From assembly GCA_025024175.1 (NCBI GenBank), contig QCXZ01000041.1:39551786-39615785 (forward strand): a stretch of 64,000 nt of DNA, written 5' to 3'. Shown here piece after piece: positions 34,590 to 44,560 of this stretch (positions within the stretch are counted from its first letter, which is position 1; each line of letters begins with the position of its first letter). The notes beneath the pieces are model-generated. The model worked only from the letters and a program-made list of their open reading frames with translations. It was not told the DNA's origin and ran no database searches. This stretch comes from Rhyzopertha dominica. Its lineage: Eukaryota; Arthropoda; Insecta; Coleoptera; Bostrichidae. Both the position numbers and the translations under genes were made by a program.

Positions 34590-35620
34590 ATTAAGCCACT
34601 TAATAAATGAACAATTACGAGAAGTATATACCTAGCGGTTGATCAAAATGGAATATGAAGTGGCAACTTATTTAGTTTATTAAAAATAATTTGTTTAGTT
34701 TGATTATTTGGCCCAGCCCGGGATTTGAAGGCAGAATGATGATTCCCCCACCCATTAGGAAAATGCTTGCTTCGATGCGACCCCAAAAAATATAAACTTT
34801 ACCCTTTTGCATCTTATACAGTTTGATTCAAATCAGAATTAGGTTTCAAGTTCTTCAGGCGTCAAAAAATTCCAGATGTTATCTACGGAAATCGGATGTT
34901 ATACGTTTCGCGTCTGCACCCATCATTGAAATCTCCAGTTTCGTGCGATACTTTTTAGTGGTGTGCGTGCGGGTGTATTTGGGCAGCGGCATTTCAGATG
35001 TACCACTTAGTTATGTACACAGAGGTCGCCACTGTAGCGGTTTACAGTGTTAACCGCAGTTACTACTGTGCAAACAAATTAACGTGTGTGCACACGGCAT
35101 TCCGAACAAATATAACCAAATGTGTTAAAATACACGGAACGATGAAGACCGTCGATAATAGAACAGTTTAGTGGAATACTATGCGTTCCCACAAAGACAC
35201 TTGCACGGTAATCTCGTTAACTTGGATCGGCCGGGTGCTTGGTGATGTGGTGGTCTTAAAGAGAAAGCTGAGAGCTTTCACGCTCCGCACTGCGTGGTTA
35301 AATCCAATTTTTGCTTTAAGGATGCAAGTTAGAAGATAGCACCATATCAATTATTCTGGAAACAATACTAAAGATGATATTTACCTAATAACTGTGAAAA
35401 AAGAGACGTTTGTAAAATATAGTCTTTTTTGTTTTTAACAGGGATGTACCTACCTATTACAAGAGATTATACATATTTTCTATTGTAATGTAATATTTTG
35501 TCCTACTGCATAACAGGTATTATCAACGACTATCATCTTTGTCGGAATCTTCAATTAATTCGTTGTCATCTTCTTCTGAATCGGGCGTATCTAAATTTAA
35601 TTTTATAATGAATTATGAAA
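34590..35620. other. No supported gene; moderately CpG-containing part near 34900-35300
   Basis: Short ORFs on both strands without domains. The sequence is less AT-rich around 34900-35300, possibly regulatory. Nothing decisive. Confidence 0.25.
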
Positions 35621-36686
35621 TATTATTCAAGTCCTGATGAAAACCCTTAGTCAAAACGATTAAACATTTACAGCTTTTCCGTATATATTGAATTTGATAA
35701 GCTCATCTAATTTCTTTTGCAATGTTTTTAATAACTTGGTGCCGGATATCCACAATGTCCTATCAGGCCTGTTTGTTACGTAAATTCACAGTGTATTAAT
35801 TAGCTAAATGGTTAAAGTTGATCCTCAGAGAAGTGTTACAAATATACTGGACTTGGCTAACAAACTAAAAAAGTTTGAAATTCCCCAAGGCTCCCTCCTT
35901 GTCGCTACCGATGTAAATAATTTATTTCCTTCAATTTTTCGTAAAGACTGTTTAAAATATTAAACGATCTACTCCTAAATTGTAATTTAGATAGGTACAA
36001 TCATTACATAAAAATAATTTAGTTTCTTTAACACAATTTTTTCTAGATAATTTTTTCTGTTTCTACAATTAGCATTTTATTAAAAAAATCAGGTTTAGCT
36101 ATGAGTTATTTTCTTAACGCACTTTTAGCTGAACCCTATGAATAATTTAGAAAAAAAGATTTTAAAAACATTGCTTTCTCTTCCAATGTTAAATTTAGGT
36201 ATCGTTATATCTGTGTGACGTTTTGTATATTTTTAAAGGAAATCCTACGCTCTAAATAATTTTCTCATATTTATAAACTCTGTACATAAATATAAATTTC
36301 AGTTATGAAACAGAAGTTGATAAAAAACAGACTGGTTCCTGGATTAATTAATTAATGAAAAATACTTATTTTGAAACGTTTCAACCTCTTTTTCGGTCTT
36401 TTTCAATCTTTATTACATTATTTTGACAATTTAAAAATATGACATTATTTTTTAGTTAATTACAGAGGTCTTCCACAAATTATATCAAACTATAACAGAC
36501 AATATTATTTCTTACTTTTCTTTTCACCCTTATACCCACAAGTTAGCTGTTTTTCATTATCTTTTTCACACACTTTTTAAAATTCGCCTTTTATTAGAGG
36601 CTTTTTTAAAAGCACTTTGTGAAATTTTTCAAATTCCTTTTAATAACAGTCCAAATAATTTAATACAAAAATTAATTTCTAAATAT

Positions 36687-36968
36687 TTGATAAAATTTAA
36701 GTTTTCTGTTAACACCATTTTTAATATGAAAGCTAAAGTTGGGTACCCCCTTAGGTTTGATGCTCCAGTTTCGGTAAGTTTGTCTACATTATTTTTCTCG
36801 TTTGGATTAAATATTGCTTTTTCTACGGTGTTTTCTTTCATTGTACATTATAAATACCAAATTCCAGTCTTGAGTCATTCAGGAATATACAGTTGTTCAT
36901 GTAACAATTGCAGTTCTGCTTATGTCGAACAAACCAAACCAAAAAGCCAAAAGATCCTCTTTATTTAG
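36687..36968 (+). pseudogene. Penelope-like ORF fragment with degenerate GIY-YIG domain
   Basis: 93-codon open stretch. Residues 1-45 correspond to the linker before the endonuclease. GIY is at residues 66-68, two CxxC-like cysteine pairs follow (SCSCNNC), and AYVEQT at residues 78-83 stands where YIGQT is expected. It ends by a stop before the catalytic Arg/His/Glu region; related wording continues in another frame (NHPINTDTVKS, FFNHLLLHKY). Penelope-like elements use this endonuclease for integration. Confidence 0.65.
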
Positions 36969-37334
36969 ATGAACTAATCATCCGATAAATACTGATACTG
37001 TTAAATCAAATTCGTCGTTTTTTAACCATTTATTATTACACAAATACACTGCTATCTTAAATAATTTGAATTCCTTCACATTTGTAACAAATCTTCAGAG
37101 TTAAATTATTTAAAAATTTTGGAGATACGAGTATACAAAATTAAAAATGACCAAAATTTACCATTTTGAATGGTTTTTGTAATTTTAGTTGCCACATATT
37201 AAACTGCTTATTCGATCATTAAAATCTTTGTGCTGCTGACATGTGGGCTACTTTTTGTTTTGAGGTCAAGTCTGTTTGCTTGCATTTTGACAACCTCAAA
37301 TTTTCTTGCGAAATCTATTTGAATTGTAAATTGT

Positions 37335-37372
37335 ACTGATGATGGCTATATTTTAGCCGAAAGCGTTTTGCC
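37335..37372 (+). ncRNA. Hammerhead-ribozyme-like core at Penelope-like 3' end
   Basis: The conserved strings CTGATGA and GAAA flank a hairpin (GGCTA/TAGCC with a short AT-rich loop). This is the order of the hammerhead catalytic core. Penelope-like elements are known to carry such motifs in their terminal repeats. A following stem with the NUH cleavage site is not convincing (GCGTTTTGCC), so activity is doubtful. Confidence 0.4.
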
Positions 37373-37390
37373 AATTATTTAATAAATAAA

Positions 37391-38009
37391 TAATAAATAT
37401 CATATCAAAAATATATACATTGGACAAAATTTATCAGATTTCAGAAAATTAAGTGTGTTCTTATTTATGCATAAGTTCATAAAATCTAAGCAAGAAAAGC
37501 CTAACATGGATTCAGCACACCTGTAAAGATGACGAACTCTTTCTGTCAAAATCATTCTGACAGGCAATCGCAAATGATTGAAATTGATATTTAGCATAAC
37601 AGCTGATATAAATGATGGATAAGTAGAGTGTGGGTTTAATGCAAGAGACATTATGAAAAAAAGCAGGAGTGTATAGTGTATTAGCGACGAAACAGCTCAT
37701 ATCTCTGGAACAGAACAATTATAAACTGAACTGCGATATTTACTGCCCATATCATTAATGAGTTTTTGCCAATAAAATACTCAGCTATGATGGAACCGTC
37801 GCCATGGTAATCTAGTAAAAGTCACAGATGAAACTTTAAGAGATGCTTCTGTCGCATGAAATATGATTTACTTTGTTCGTTCTTAGTTCAGATCAGATGT
37901 TGACCGGTTCATAAGCAGCGTTTTCATCATAAAAAATTTTCCTTTATTTTGTCGTGCTGTATATGTTCTGTGTATGGTTAAATTTCTGTCATATTTCTTT
38001 ATATTCTTT
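37391..38009. other. No recognised feature
   Basis: AT-rich, with ORFs up to 83 codons lacking domains. Confidence 0.3.
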
Positions 38010-38400
38010 AAATTCATTTAAGACCACGTCTTCGTCTACGCCTTCTGTCTTTCGTTTTATATTCAAAGATGCTCCTGGGTATTCTTTCTTGTCCCATTCT
38101 CAAACCAGAGACGTTGTCTACCTTCTATTTTATACATTATGTTGTCTTTCTTGTGCGTTAATTTCCTTACTTCTATATTTTCTCTATGTTCTAAGCCGGA
38201 AATCCTTGATGCTCGTCTTAGGAAGTCCAATTCTATAGCTTCGATTTTCTTGCCGTTTTTCTTCACAATCGTCCAACATTCTCAACCGTGGATGGTGACT
38301 GTCTCAATGATGGTTTTATATATATTGAATTTTTTTGTTCCACATTTTACATCATTGCATATATTATATATGCTTCTTATGTAAGATGCAGTTAATGGGT
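38010..38400 (-). pseudogene. RTE-like LINE C-terminal fragment
   Basis: The minus strand reads YKTIIETVTIHG, ECWTIVKK (normally P-V-x-x-YG-x-E-x-W), then KKIEAIELDFLRRASRISGLE (about 38180-38255) and a basic tail TKDRRRRRRRG (about 38015-38060). This is the standard order after the RT core in RTE-like LINEs. It is a short, broken copy, directly followed on the plus-coordinate side by a tRNA-derived SINE. Confidence 0.65.
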
Positions 38401-38401
38401 T

Positions 38402-38498
38402 ATCAGACATATATATGAACTGAAAAACTATTTCCAGCTTTGACCGGGACTTTTTGAACACTAGTTAAATGCTCTTGCCAACTGAGCTATCAAAGCCC
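38402..38498 (-). mobile_element. tRNA-derived SINE
   Basis: The minus-strand sequence starts GGGCTTTGATAGCTCAGTTG. It has an A-box-like TAGCTCAGTTGG (38478-38489) and a weak B-box-like GGTCAAAGCTGG (38434-38445), with spacing close to that of a tRNA. It cannot fold as an intact tRNA because the acceptor stem has no partner and the variable part is degenerate. A SINE head is therefore the better reading. The non-tRNA body appears to end in an AT-rich stretch near 38402. Confidence 0.5.
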
Positions 38499-38499
38499 T

Positions 38500-39500
38500 A
38501 TTCAAAACCGCTGTCAAAGCGGCAATGTACGTCAACGTTTACTATATAACGCTGCTGAATGCAATCCGGCGCATCTGAATCGTTCGCCGCTCAGTATTTT
38601 CGAGCTTCAGAACGCAATTCGCTACACCATAATTTGGCCCATATTATATTTGTTCCATATTTTACCAACTCTTTAGGAATGTCTCCAGGTCCAGCGGACT
38701 TATTATTAAAAGTGTCTTCTATTTATATTTATTTATTATTATTATATACAATGAAGTAGGTCAACATTGTTAGAATATAAAATACACAGTAGTGTAATTA
38801 TAGTTTACTTTCATTTTGTGGGACATTTTCTAATTAGCAATAATTAGCTGATTATTTTACTATGATTTATTCTTAATTTAATTATTCCTTGTTGTGGGTC
38901 GGCATCAATACTTTATTCGATTTGTAAATTAGGTGGCATAGCTGCATGTACTTGTCTTGAGTCCCCTCTTCGACTCTTAAGTACCTTCCACAAGCTGCGA
39001 TTGATAGAGAGTATCTGATAGCGGAACGTTGGTGTAGTGGCGTAGTGCAGCAGATTTTAGCTATTTATTTTAGCATTTTCTGGGATATCCAGCTGCTTAC
39101 GAGTGACATACCATCCTATTTGGCTGTTTTGAGTTGGATCTGAAATATTTAGATCTTTGGAATTCTGAAATTCGGATGGTATTTTATCCCATGCATTTGG
39201 GGATTTTCCACTGACCATACCATAAAATCGCATCCACGCAATTGTGACTCAAATCTAAAGATACTCCGCCGATCTGTAAGGGTTGTGAGCACTTCATGCT
39301 ACCCTTATTCAAAGTTAAGCCGCCTACTATCCGAGATATGAATAATCTTGTGTTTTATTTCAGTAGTTTTATAGATTCGTTTATAGGCTTTTATTCGACG
39401 ATATTACATAAATTCTGGAGATATCTCTTCGACGAATCCTTGAGGCCTGGTTATTACCATTGGATTACGGGAAGCTGGTCGAATTTGCTCCATTTTTGGA
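38500..39500. other. No recognised gene
   Basis: Mixed sequence with short ORFs (66 and 71 codons) lacking domains. Confidence 0.25.
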
Positions 39501-39507
39501 CCAATTA

Positions 39508-39747
39508 CTAATTCTTAAGGCGATCGAACATTCGAAAAACGGATTGCATCTTTTTGCCGAGCTCGACCGTCGTTCCTCCCCTATCGGATGAGTACACCTT
39601 TTTATGCATGCTGTTTACCTGGAACTTTACATTAAAAATTAAAGTGTTAGCTGTTCTAAAATATCGGTTGTTTATTACTAGGTAATCATTTGGCAATATT
39701 TTGAAGGCATCCGTAACTGCTTTCTTACGTAAATCTTTATCTTGCAG
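39508..39747 (-). other. Unrecognised open frame of about 80 codons
   Basis: The minus-strand frame is open from about 39747 to its stop at 39508. It reads like coding sequence: AVTDAFKILPNDYLVINNRY, then TLIFNVKFQV and GGTTVELGKKM. The methionine at 39696 is the first ATG. I recognise no family. It may be part of a transposon protein or a host exon; I found no paired splice sites. Confidence 0.2.
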
Positions 39748-40461
39748 ATCTTCTTATTAGCTTGTAAAGGACTGCGCACAATCATAGGCCTGAAATAGTG
39801 AAGGGATATAAATATAACTAATATAGGATCAGTAATACGTGCTTACCTATTGTAAACGAGTTATCTAAGATTTGGTGATGGGTTCATTAAGTATTCTTTT
39901 TTTNCGTATGTATATATACTTACCGTGAAATATTTGGCTTAAATTTCCACATTATTATACATTATATACTTATTGAAACTCCGGCTTCATTTTATTTGGC
40001 TTGTTGGTAAACCTATATTTGGTAATTCGGTGGGTTTCCTATNCTTTTGGAGTATGCAGTAAAATTNCCTGNCGCTCGGTTACTATCTTTTATATCAATT
40101 TATGGCTGGTTCTTGTAAAGAACCCACCCCTTCTCCACTGATTAGTCGGCACTGCTTGCTCTTTTATGAACACTTTCAGATAGAAGCAAAAGGGGGCGTA
40201 ACAACATTTTCAAATTGTGTATATTTTCGTGTCCATTTGGATAGAATAAAATGCGTTATTCGAATTGCCTCTAACTGTTCGAGAGTTTTGTTTACATAGC
40301 GACTGACTGATCATGTGGCATACATTTTTTATAACCTCAAACCACTCGTATTCATATCAATTACAACAATAACACAGACGTGATAGTAAAATGTTAAGGT
40401 TCCTATACTTGGTTGATATCATAATCCTAAGAGTGCTGATAACATGTATTACTAAAGTTAT

Positions 40462-40463
40462 AA

Positions 40464-40522
<59 letters not shown>

Positions 40523-40536
40523 TATATATATATATT
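40462..40536. repeat. (TA)n microsatellite
   Basis: A nearly pure run of TA dinucleotides, about 75 bases, with a short interruption near 40519. Confidence 0.9.
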
Positions 40537-42339
40537 CTATACGACTTTTAGTACAAAAACAAATATTTACTTACAAAATGCACATGCCGAAGTCGTTTTC
40601 AAATTCAGTTAAAAAATGCAACGTACATTCAAGAGGTCACTTAGCTACTGATATTTGTCAACCCTACCACTACTTATTCCCAAATACTAAATTCCCCAAA
40701 TGCATGCGAGAGAGAAAATGGGTCGTAACATTCTTAATTAGACACAGTTTAAAAATAAATAACTAGGAACCCATCAAAGGTAGTTGTCCCAAACGCTGCA
40801 GGTAGGCACTAAAGTTTTTTCCTAAATCGTTAAGATACAGTTACCTTAACATACGTGTATACAGCAACGATAAAAATATCCTGGCGGTCGTATACATTAC
40901 GGGATGGCATGTCTTTAAATCGGATAAGGTCCAGCTCTAATTTGAGTGGTCCTCGATAAGGACCGTGTGAATTATCGTCGAGGGCACCGTGTCCTTACTA
41001 ATTTGTCTCGCTTGTCTTTTGTACGGTGGCGCGTTTGATTGTTTCTATGTGTTTATCAGGGAGGTATTAGTGGGCTTAAAATATTCGAGATGGGTCGGAG
41101 AGATAGGACCGGGAATGCCATTTTTTGGTCTCCCAATAATAACAGAATCGTGTTAGGGGCAGCTAAGAATGAAACGTCTCAATACCGCTTTCGATCCGCT
41201 CACCAATAAGATAACGTCTACAAACGGTCAGGATGAATGGTCTCGACTGTTAACACCCAGTATGCGAACTTTTTACGGGGTGGTCCGACCTTCTTATTAT
41301 ATTTCACCACGGCCACGGGTCCTAACAAAGAACACTTCCGAAAAGATGCTCGGGTGGGCGATAAGCGATGTCGATATAAAGAGGGAGGACACTGGGAGTG
41401 CTCCTTTCTTGTCATAATTGCCAAGCTCGTACACTGACGCTTAATTATGAATTGAAAGGTTAACCCAATTTTTGCTTAGCAAGCCTTAATTCTTGTATAT
41501 TAAATAACCCGATAAAAAGCTTTAAAATAGAGAAGCACATCAGTATCTTGTTGCGACCAAAAGTATTCTCATGTTTTCCATCACCACCTTTACCATTAGG
41601 AAAAATAATGGCCAACATCGGCACCGACCCAAAACGTAAGAAAGACAGGGTTATAGTCAAAAGTATGAAATTGCAGGCTTATTTTTGTAAATATGAACAA
41701 AAAAATTTTTGCCAAACATTTCTCATTTCTTACCCTACTTTTTGTTTTTTTTATGTCAACGCATTTCAGTGGCAGCGTATTTCTTTTTGTTGTTTTTTTT
41801 TTGGAGGGGCAACAAAGCGATTTTTGCGCATTTGTATTACTCTTTTTATCATTGAAATAACCTGGTGTGTTTTTGTATGGTTTGGTAATTTCAAGCAAAA
41901 TTTTGAAAGGAATTATTAACAAATCTACAAGGCAGCAAGGCGTCATAGGCGTGTTAGTGTTACATAGGTGGAACTAAAAGAAAAGTAGGTACGTGTTTGA
42001 AAGAACACTCATATTTGACTAAAAACATTATTGACTTTGATAAAACAAAAATTTTACATAGAGAAAAATACTATTACAAACGCCTAATAAATGAAGCTAT
42101 AGAAATTTGTATGAATAATACCTAATAATTTTAATAGGGACTGTGGAAATTATTATTTGGGTGACATTTGAAAGGCTATTTTGTAGCTATATTTTATTAA
42201 TGTAGTTCGTGTATATGTAGTAGGTAGGTATTTCCTTTTTTGGCACAAGCGTTTCCTTATTTGTTAATTCAATTTTACACTGTTACTAAATTCTGAAAGA
42301 GGACATAATATTAAAATCTCCAACGAGGTAGATAATGGG
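40537..42339. other. No gene recognised; unique-looking, less AT-rich core at about 40900-41440
   Basis: The core has several overlapping short ORFs on both strands (66-82 codons) but no domain. It matches no other repeat in the window and could be a conserved non-coding element. A stretch near 41855-41895 (ACCTGGTGTGTTTTTGTATG) resembles an inverted sequence near 46285-46315, so it may also contain an old repeat. Confidence 0.25.
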
Positions 42340-42544
42340 TGCGCCAGGAAAGAAGGCAGACATGGTGGGGACAAAAATTGTAGCGAAACACTTAAAACAT
42401 TGGCGTGCCCGCCATTATTCATGGCCTCAGTTTCAGGCTAGCGCGGTGAACAAATTTATTAATTCGGCCCACCCATGCGGTTCGCTCCGTTAAAATTGTG
42501 GAGGATGTTACATTACTAAGGTGCGACTTCTTTCATGGCGCGCA
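42340..42544. mobile_element. MITE family 2, copy B
   Basis: A 205-bp element in inverted orientation relative to copy A (26033-26193). It begins TGCGCCAGGAAAGAAG (two bases shorter than in copy A) and ends CTTCTTTCATGGCGCGCA at 42544. Shared subterminal sequence includes AAGGTGCGACTTCTTTC and GTGGGGACAAAAATTG. The extra length lies in the middle. It is non-coding. Confidence 0.75.
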
Positions 42545-43045
42545 TTATACTCTTGTTATCAGAGCAATGAATAATGGTACTTCGGCAGTCCAAATAAAAC
42601 GGCAATTTAATGTAGTGCCATAGACTAAGAAAAATTTATCGGGCAGATAAAATAACAAACGAGTTGAATAAGACAAGTGTTGGGCACAGGTTCAAAAAAT
42701 GTAATGGGGTAAGAGGAGCAAGACGAAATCTGCAATTTGATTGATGAGGATTGCAACATGACAAAACAATAATAAACTTCCGGTTTTTCCTTTTTTTTGT
42801 GCCAGTTTGAAATACCTTTTAATAAGTTTAAATATTAATTGAATAACAGCAGTGTATTTTTAATGTTCTTAAATTTCGTATTCGTAAAACTCGGAGAAAC
42901 TGAACGAATTGAAATCCTAACGATGCGCGATGGTTGGCTATCAGGATTCACAACGTTCACGCCAAGATGTTTGTAATTTATTTAATAACGTTCTTCTGGA
43001 GATAAATCCTTGTTTTGAACAATAATACTAATCCGTCATCGGTTG
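42545..43045. other. No recognised feature
   Basis: AT-rich sequence between the MITE and the pogo-type element. Confidence 0.3.
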
Positions 43046-43047
43046 TA

Positions 43048-44450
43048 CAGTAGCATCTCTCTAATCAGAATCTTCAGTGATCCTGATTTTTCTGTAATCT
43101 AGATTAGATAAATTCTGTATGTGTACTCTGTAATCCGGATCCCTTGTGTTTTGGTAATCCGATTTGACAAGTTTCTGCAGGTCAGGTCGCGTGCAGCACT
43201 TCTTGCATGCAGACGCATTTATTTATTGAATAATCCAGATGCGGTGCAGCCATTTTTAAATCTTGCGTGATAAAATCAAGGAGCTGAATTTGCACCATCT
43301 CAAATTTATAATTCTTGAAAGAACTCTAGTCAATTCCCATTTCCAAGGAGAAAACCGCACCTGGAAGGAAAACAAGTAAGGAACGCATTAAGTTTCTTGT
43401 GTACAAATGCGGACGGCTCTCACAAATTGTAGCTCCTTGTCATAGGAAAATCCAAAAATTCTAGAATGTTCAAGAACTGAGTGTTATCAGTTGAATATAA
43501 GAATACAAAAAATGCCTGGATGACTTCCGCACTTTTCAAGGTTCCTTAGTTCATTTGTAAAGCAAGTTAAATCATTTTTTCGGGACAAAAATCTACCAGA
43601 GATAGCTCTACTTTTAGTTGATAACGTATCGACTCACGTATCTAACGCAGAACTGATCAGTGAAAATTATAAATTTTTTGTCATGTTTCTTCCCCCAGCT
43701 GCACAGCACTCATTCAACCTATAAATCAGAATGCCATACGGTTAACAAATCTTTTTATCGAAAGAGCCTGTTGGTAAAACTATTAACTGAGGAGAGTAAA
43801 GAACTAACGTGTCTCGATTAAAGAAAGTCAACTTAAAAGATCCTGTGTGCATTTTACACGGTGCTTGACAACAGGAATCTTATGAGACAGTGCAAAAATG
43901 GAAACAGATTTTACCTCAAAAGCCAACAGAAGGTTCTAAATAAGAGTACCAAGAGGAAGGTTTACTACCATTGAGCGGAAAAGAAGATTGATGAAATACA
44001 GGCAATGAGTGTGGTGTTAGAAAATACTGGAAATGTACCCCTAACCAACAATGAAGTTAATGAGTGGATTATTAGTGACGCAAATCGTTTATCCGCTGAA
44101 AATGAAGATGATGATGAAAATTCTGGGGAGGAAGTGGAAATAAATGTTCTGAAACTTAAACATCAAGAAGCTATTAAGTGTTTGACTACATCTATACAGT
44201 GGGCAGAGGAGAACGACGTAGAGCTGTCAACTATTATTATGCTGAATAACTGAAAAGAATGTGCGTTTGAAAAATGCCAGCAAACTGTTCAACAGACACG
44301 TATTACCAGGTTTTTTCAGTCCTTAACGTGTTTCCGCATTATAACTTTTGTTCATTAAAAGGTTGTATTTATTCCAATCTCAGTAATCCGATTTTCTTAT
44401 AATCCGGATTGGTCCGGTTTTAATTGATCCGGATTATCAAGACACTACTG
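43048..44450 (+). mobile_element. pogo/jerky-type (Tigger-like) DNA transposon, internally deleted
   Basis: It starts CAGTAGCATCTCTCTAATCA at 43048 and ends with an inverted CAGTAGTGTCTTGATAATCC at 44450. 18 of the outer 25 positions pair. TA lies on both sides (43046-43047 and 44451-44452), as for Tc1/mariner/pogo insertions. Subterminal sequence repeats an ATCCGGAT motif. It encodes a broken jerky-like transposase in the plus orientation. At 1.4 kb it is shorter than a full element, and the N-terminal CENP-B-type helix-turn-helix part is missing. Confidence 0.85.
43340..44320 (+). pseudogene. jerky-like transposase pseudogene (DDE_1 type)
   Basis: The blocks are in order but in changing frames. 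APGRKTSKERI (about 43350) is followed by HKL/SQI and VIGKSK-like traces. FVKQVKSFFRDKNLPEIALL and LVDNVSTHVS (about 43553-43640) cover the second catalytic aspartate region, DNAPSH in intact members. FKFFVMFLPPAAQ follows (LPPNTT in intact members), then KKVNLKDPV. The last 82 codons (44005-44253) contain NNEVNEWIISDAN, an acidic stretch and a long helix. Beyond the stop, TVQQTRITRFF matches the usual C-terminal QTKITDFF-like motif. Several stops mean no functional protein. Proteins of this family derive from, or give rise to, CENP-B/JRK-like host factors. Confidence 0.75.
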
Positions 44451-44461
44451 TATGAATATTA

Positions 44462-44560
44462 AAAAAGAATACATTCAAACCCTACAAAGTATCCATAAGC
44501 TAAATGAAGATGATCCTGACAGAAGAATGCAGTTTTGTACAATAATGATGGACATGAAGC
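44462..44560 (+). pseudogene. Short fragment resembling a Tc1/mariner-superfamily transposase
   Basis: The reading IQTLQSIHKLNEDDPDRRMQ followed by FC-x-IMMDMK matches the YR-x-x-x-x-x-L-x-DDPDRRMEFC-x-x-M block found in many arthropod transposase-like proteins. Only about 33 codons remain. It directly follows the pogo-type element but is of a different type. Confidence 0.4.

Larger units (their letters stand above)
35625..37390 (+). mobile_element. Penelope-like element relic (RT, GIY-YIG, hammerhead-like 3' end)
   Basis: Plus-strand relic. The RT part reads SVTNILDLANKLKKFEIPQG and ATDVNNLFPSI (about 35840-35950, the D-x-x-x-LF motif). The linker reads SFHPYTHKLAVFHYLFHTLF (about 36510-36580). 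A GIY-YIG-like endonuclease start, SGIYSCSCNNCSSAYVEQT, lies at about 36879-36935. The YIG part is altered to YVE. The C-terminal trace is SFFNHLLLHKY. The 3' end carries CTGATGATGGCTATATTTTA followed by GCCGAAA (about 37338-37364). At the 5' side CCTGATGAAAACCC (35629) may be the upstream pseudo-LTR. Many stops interrupt the RT core, and the YxDD motif was not found. Confidence 0.7.
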
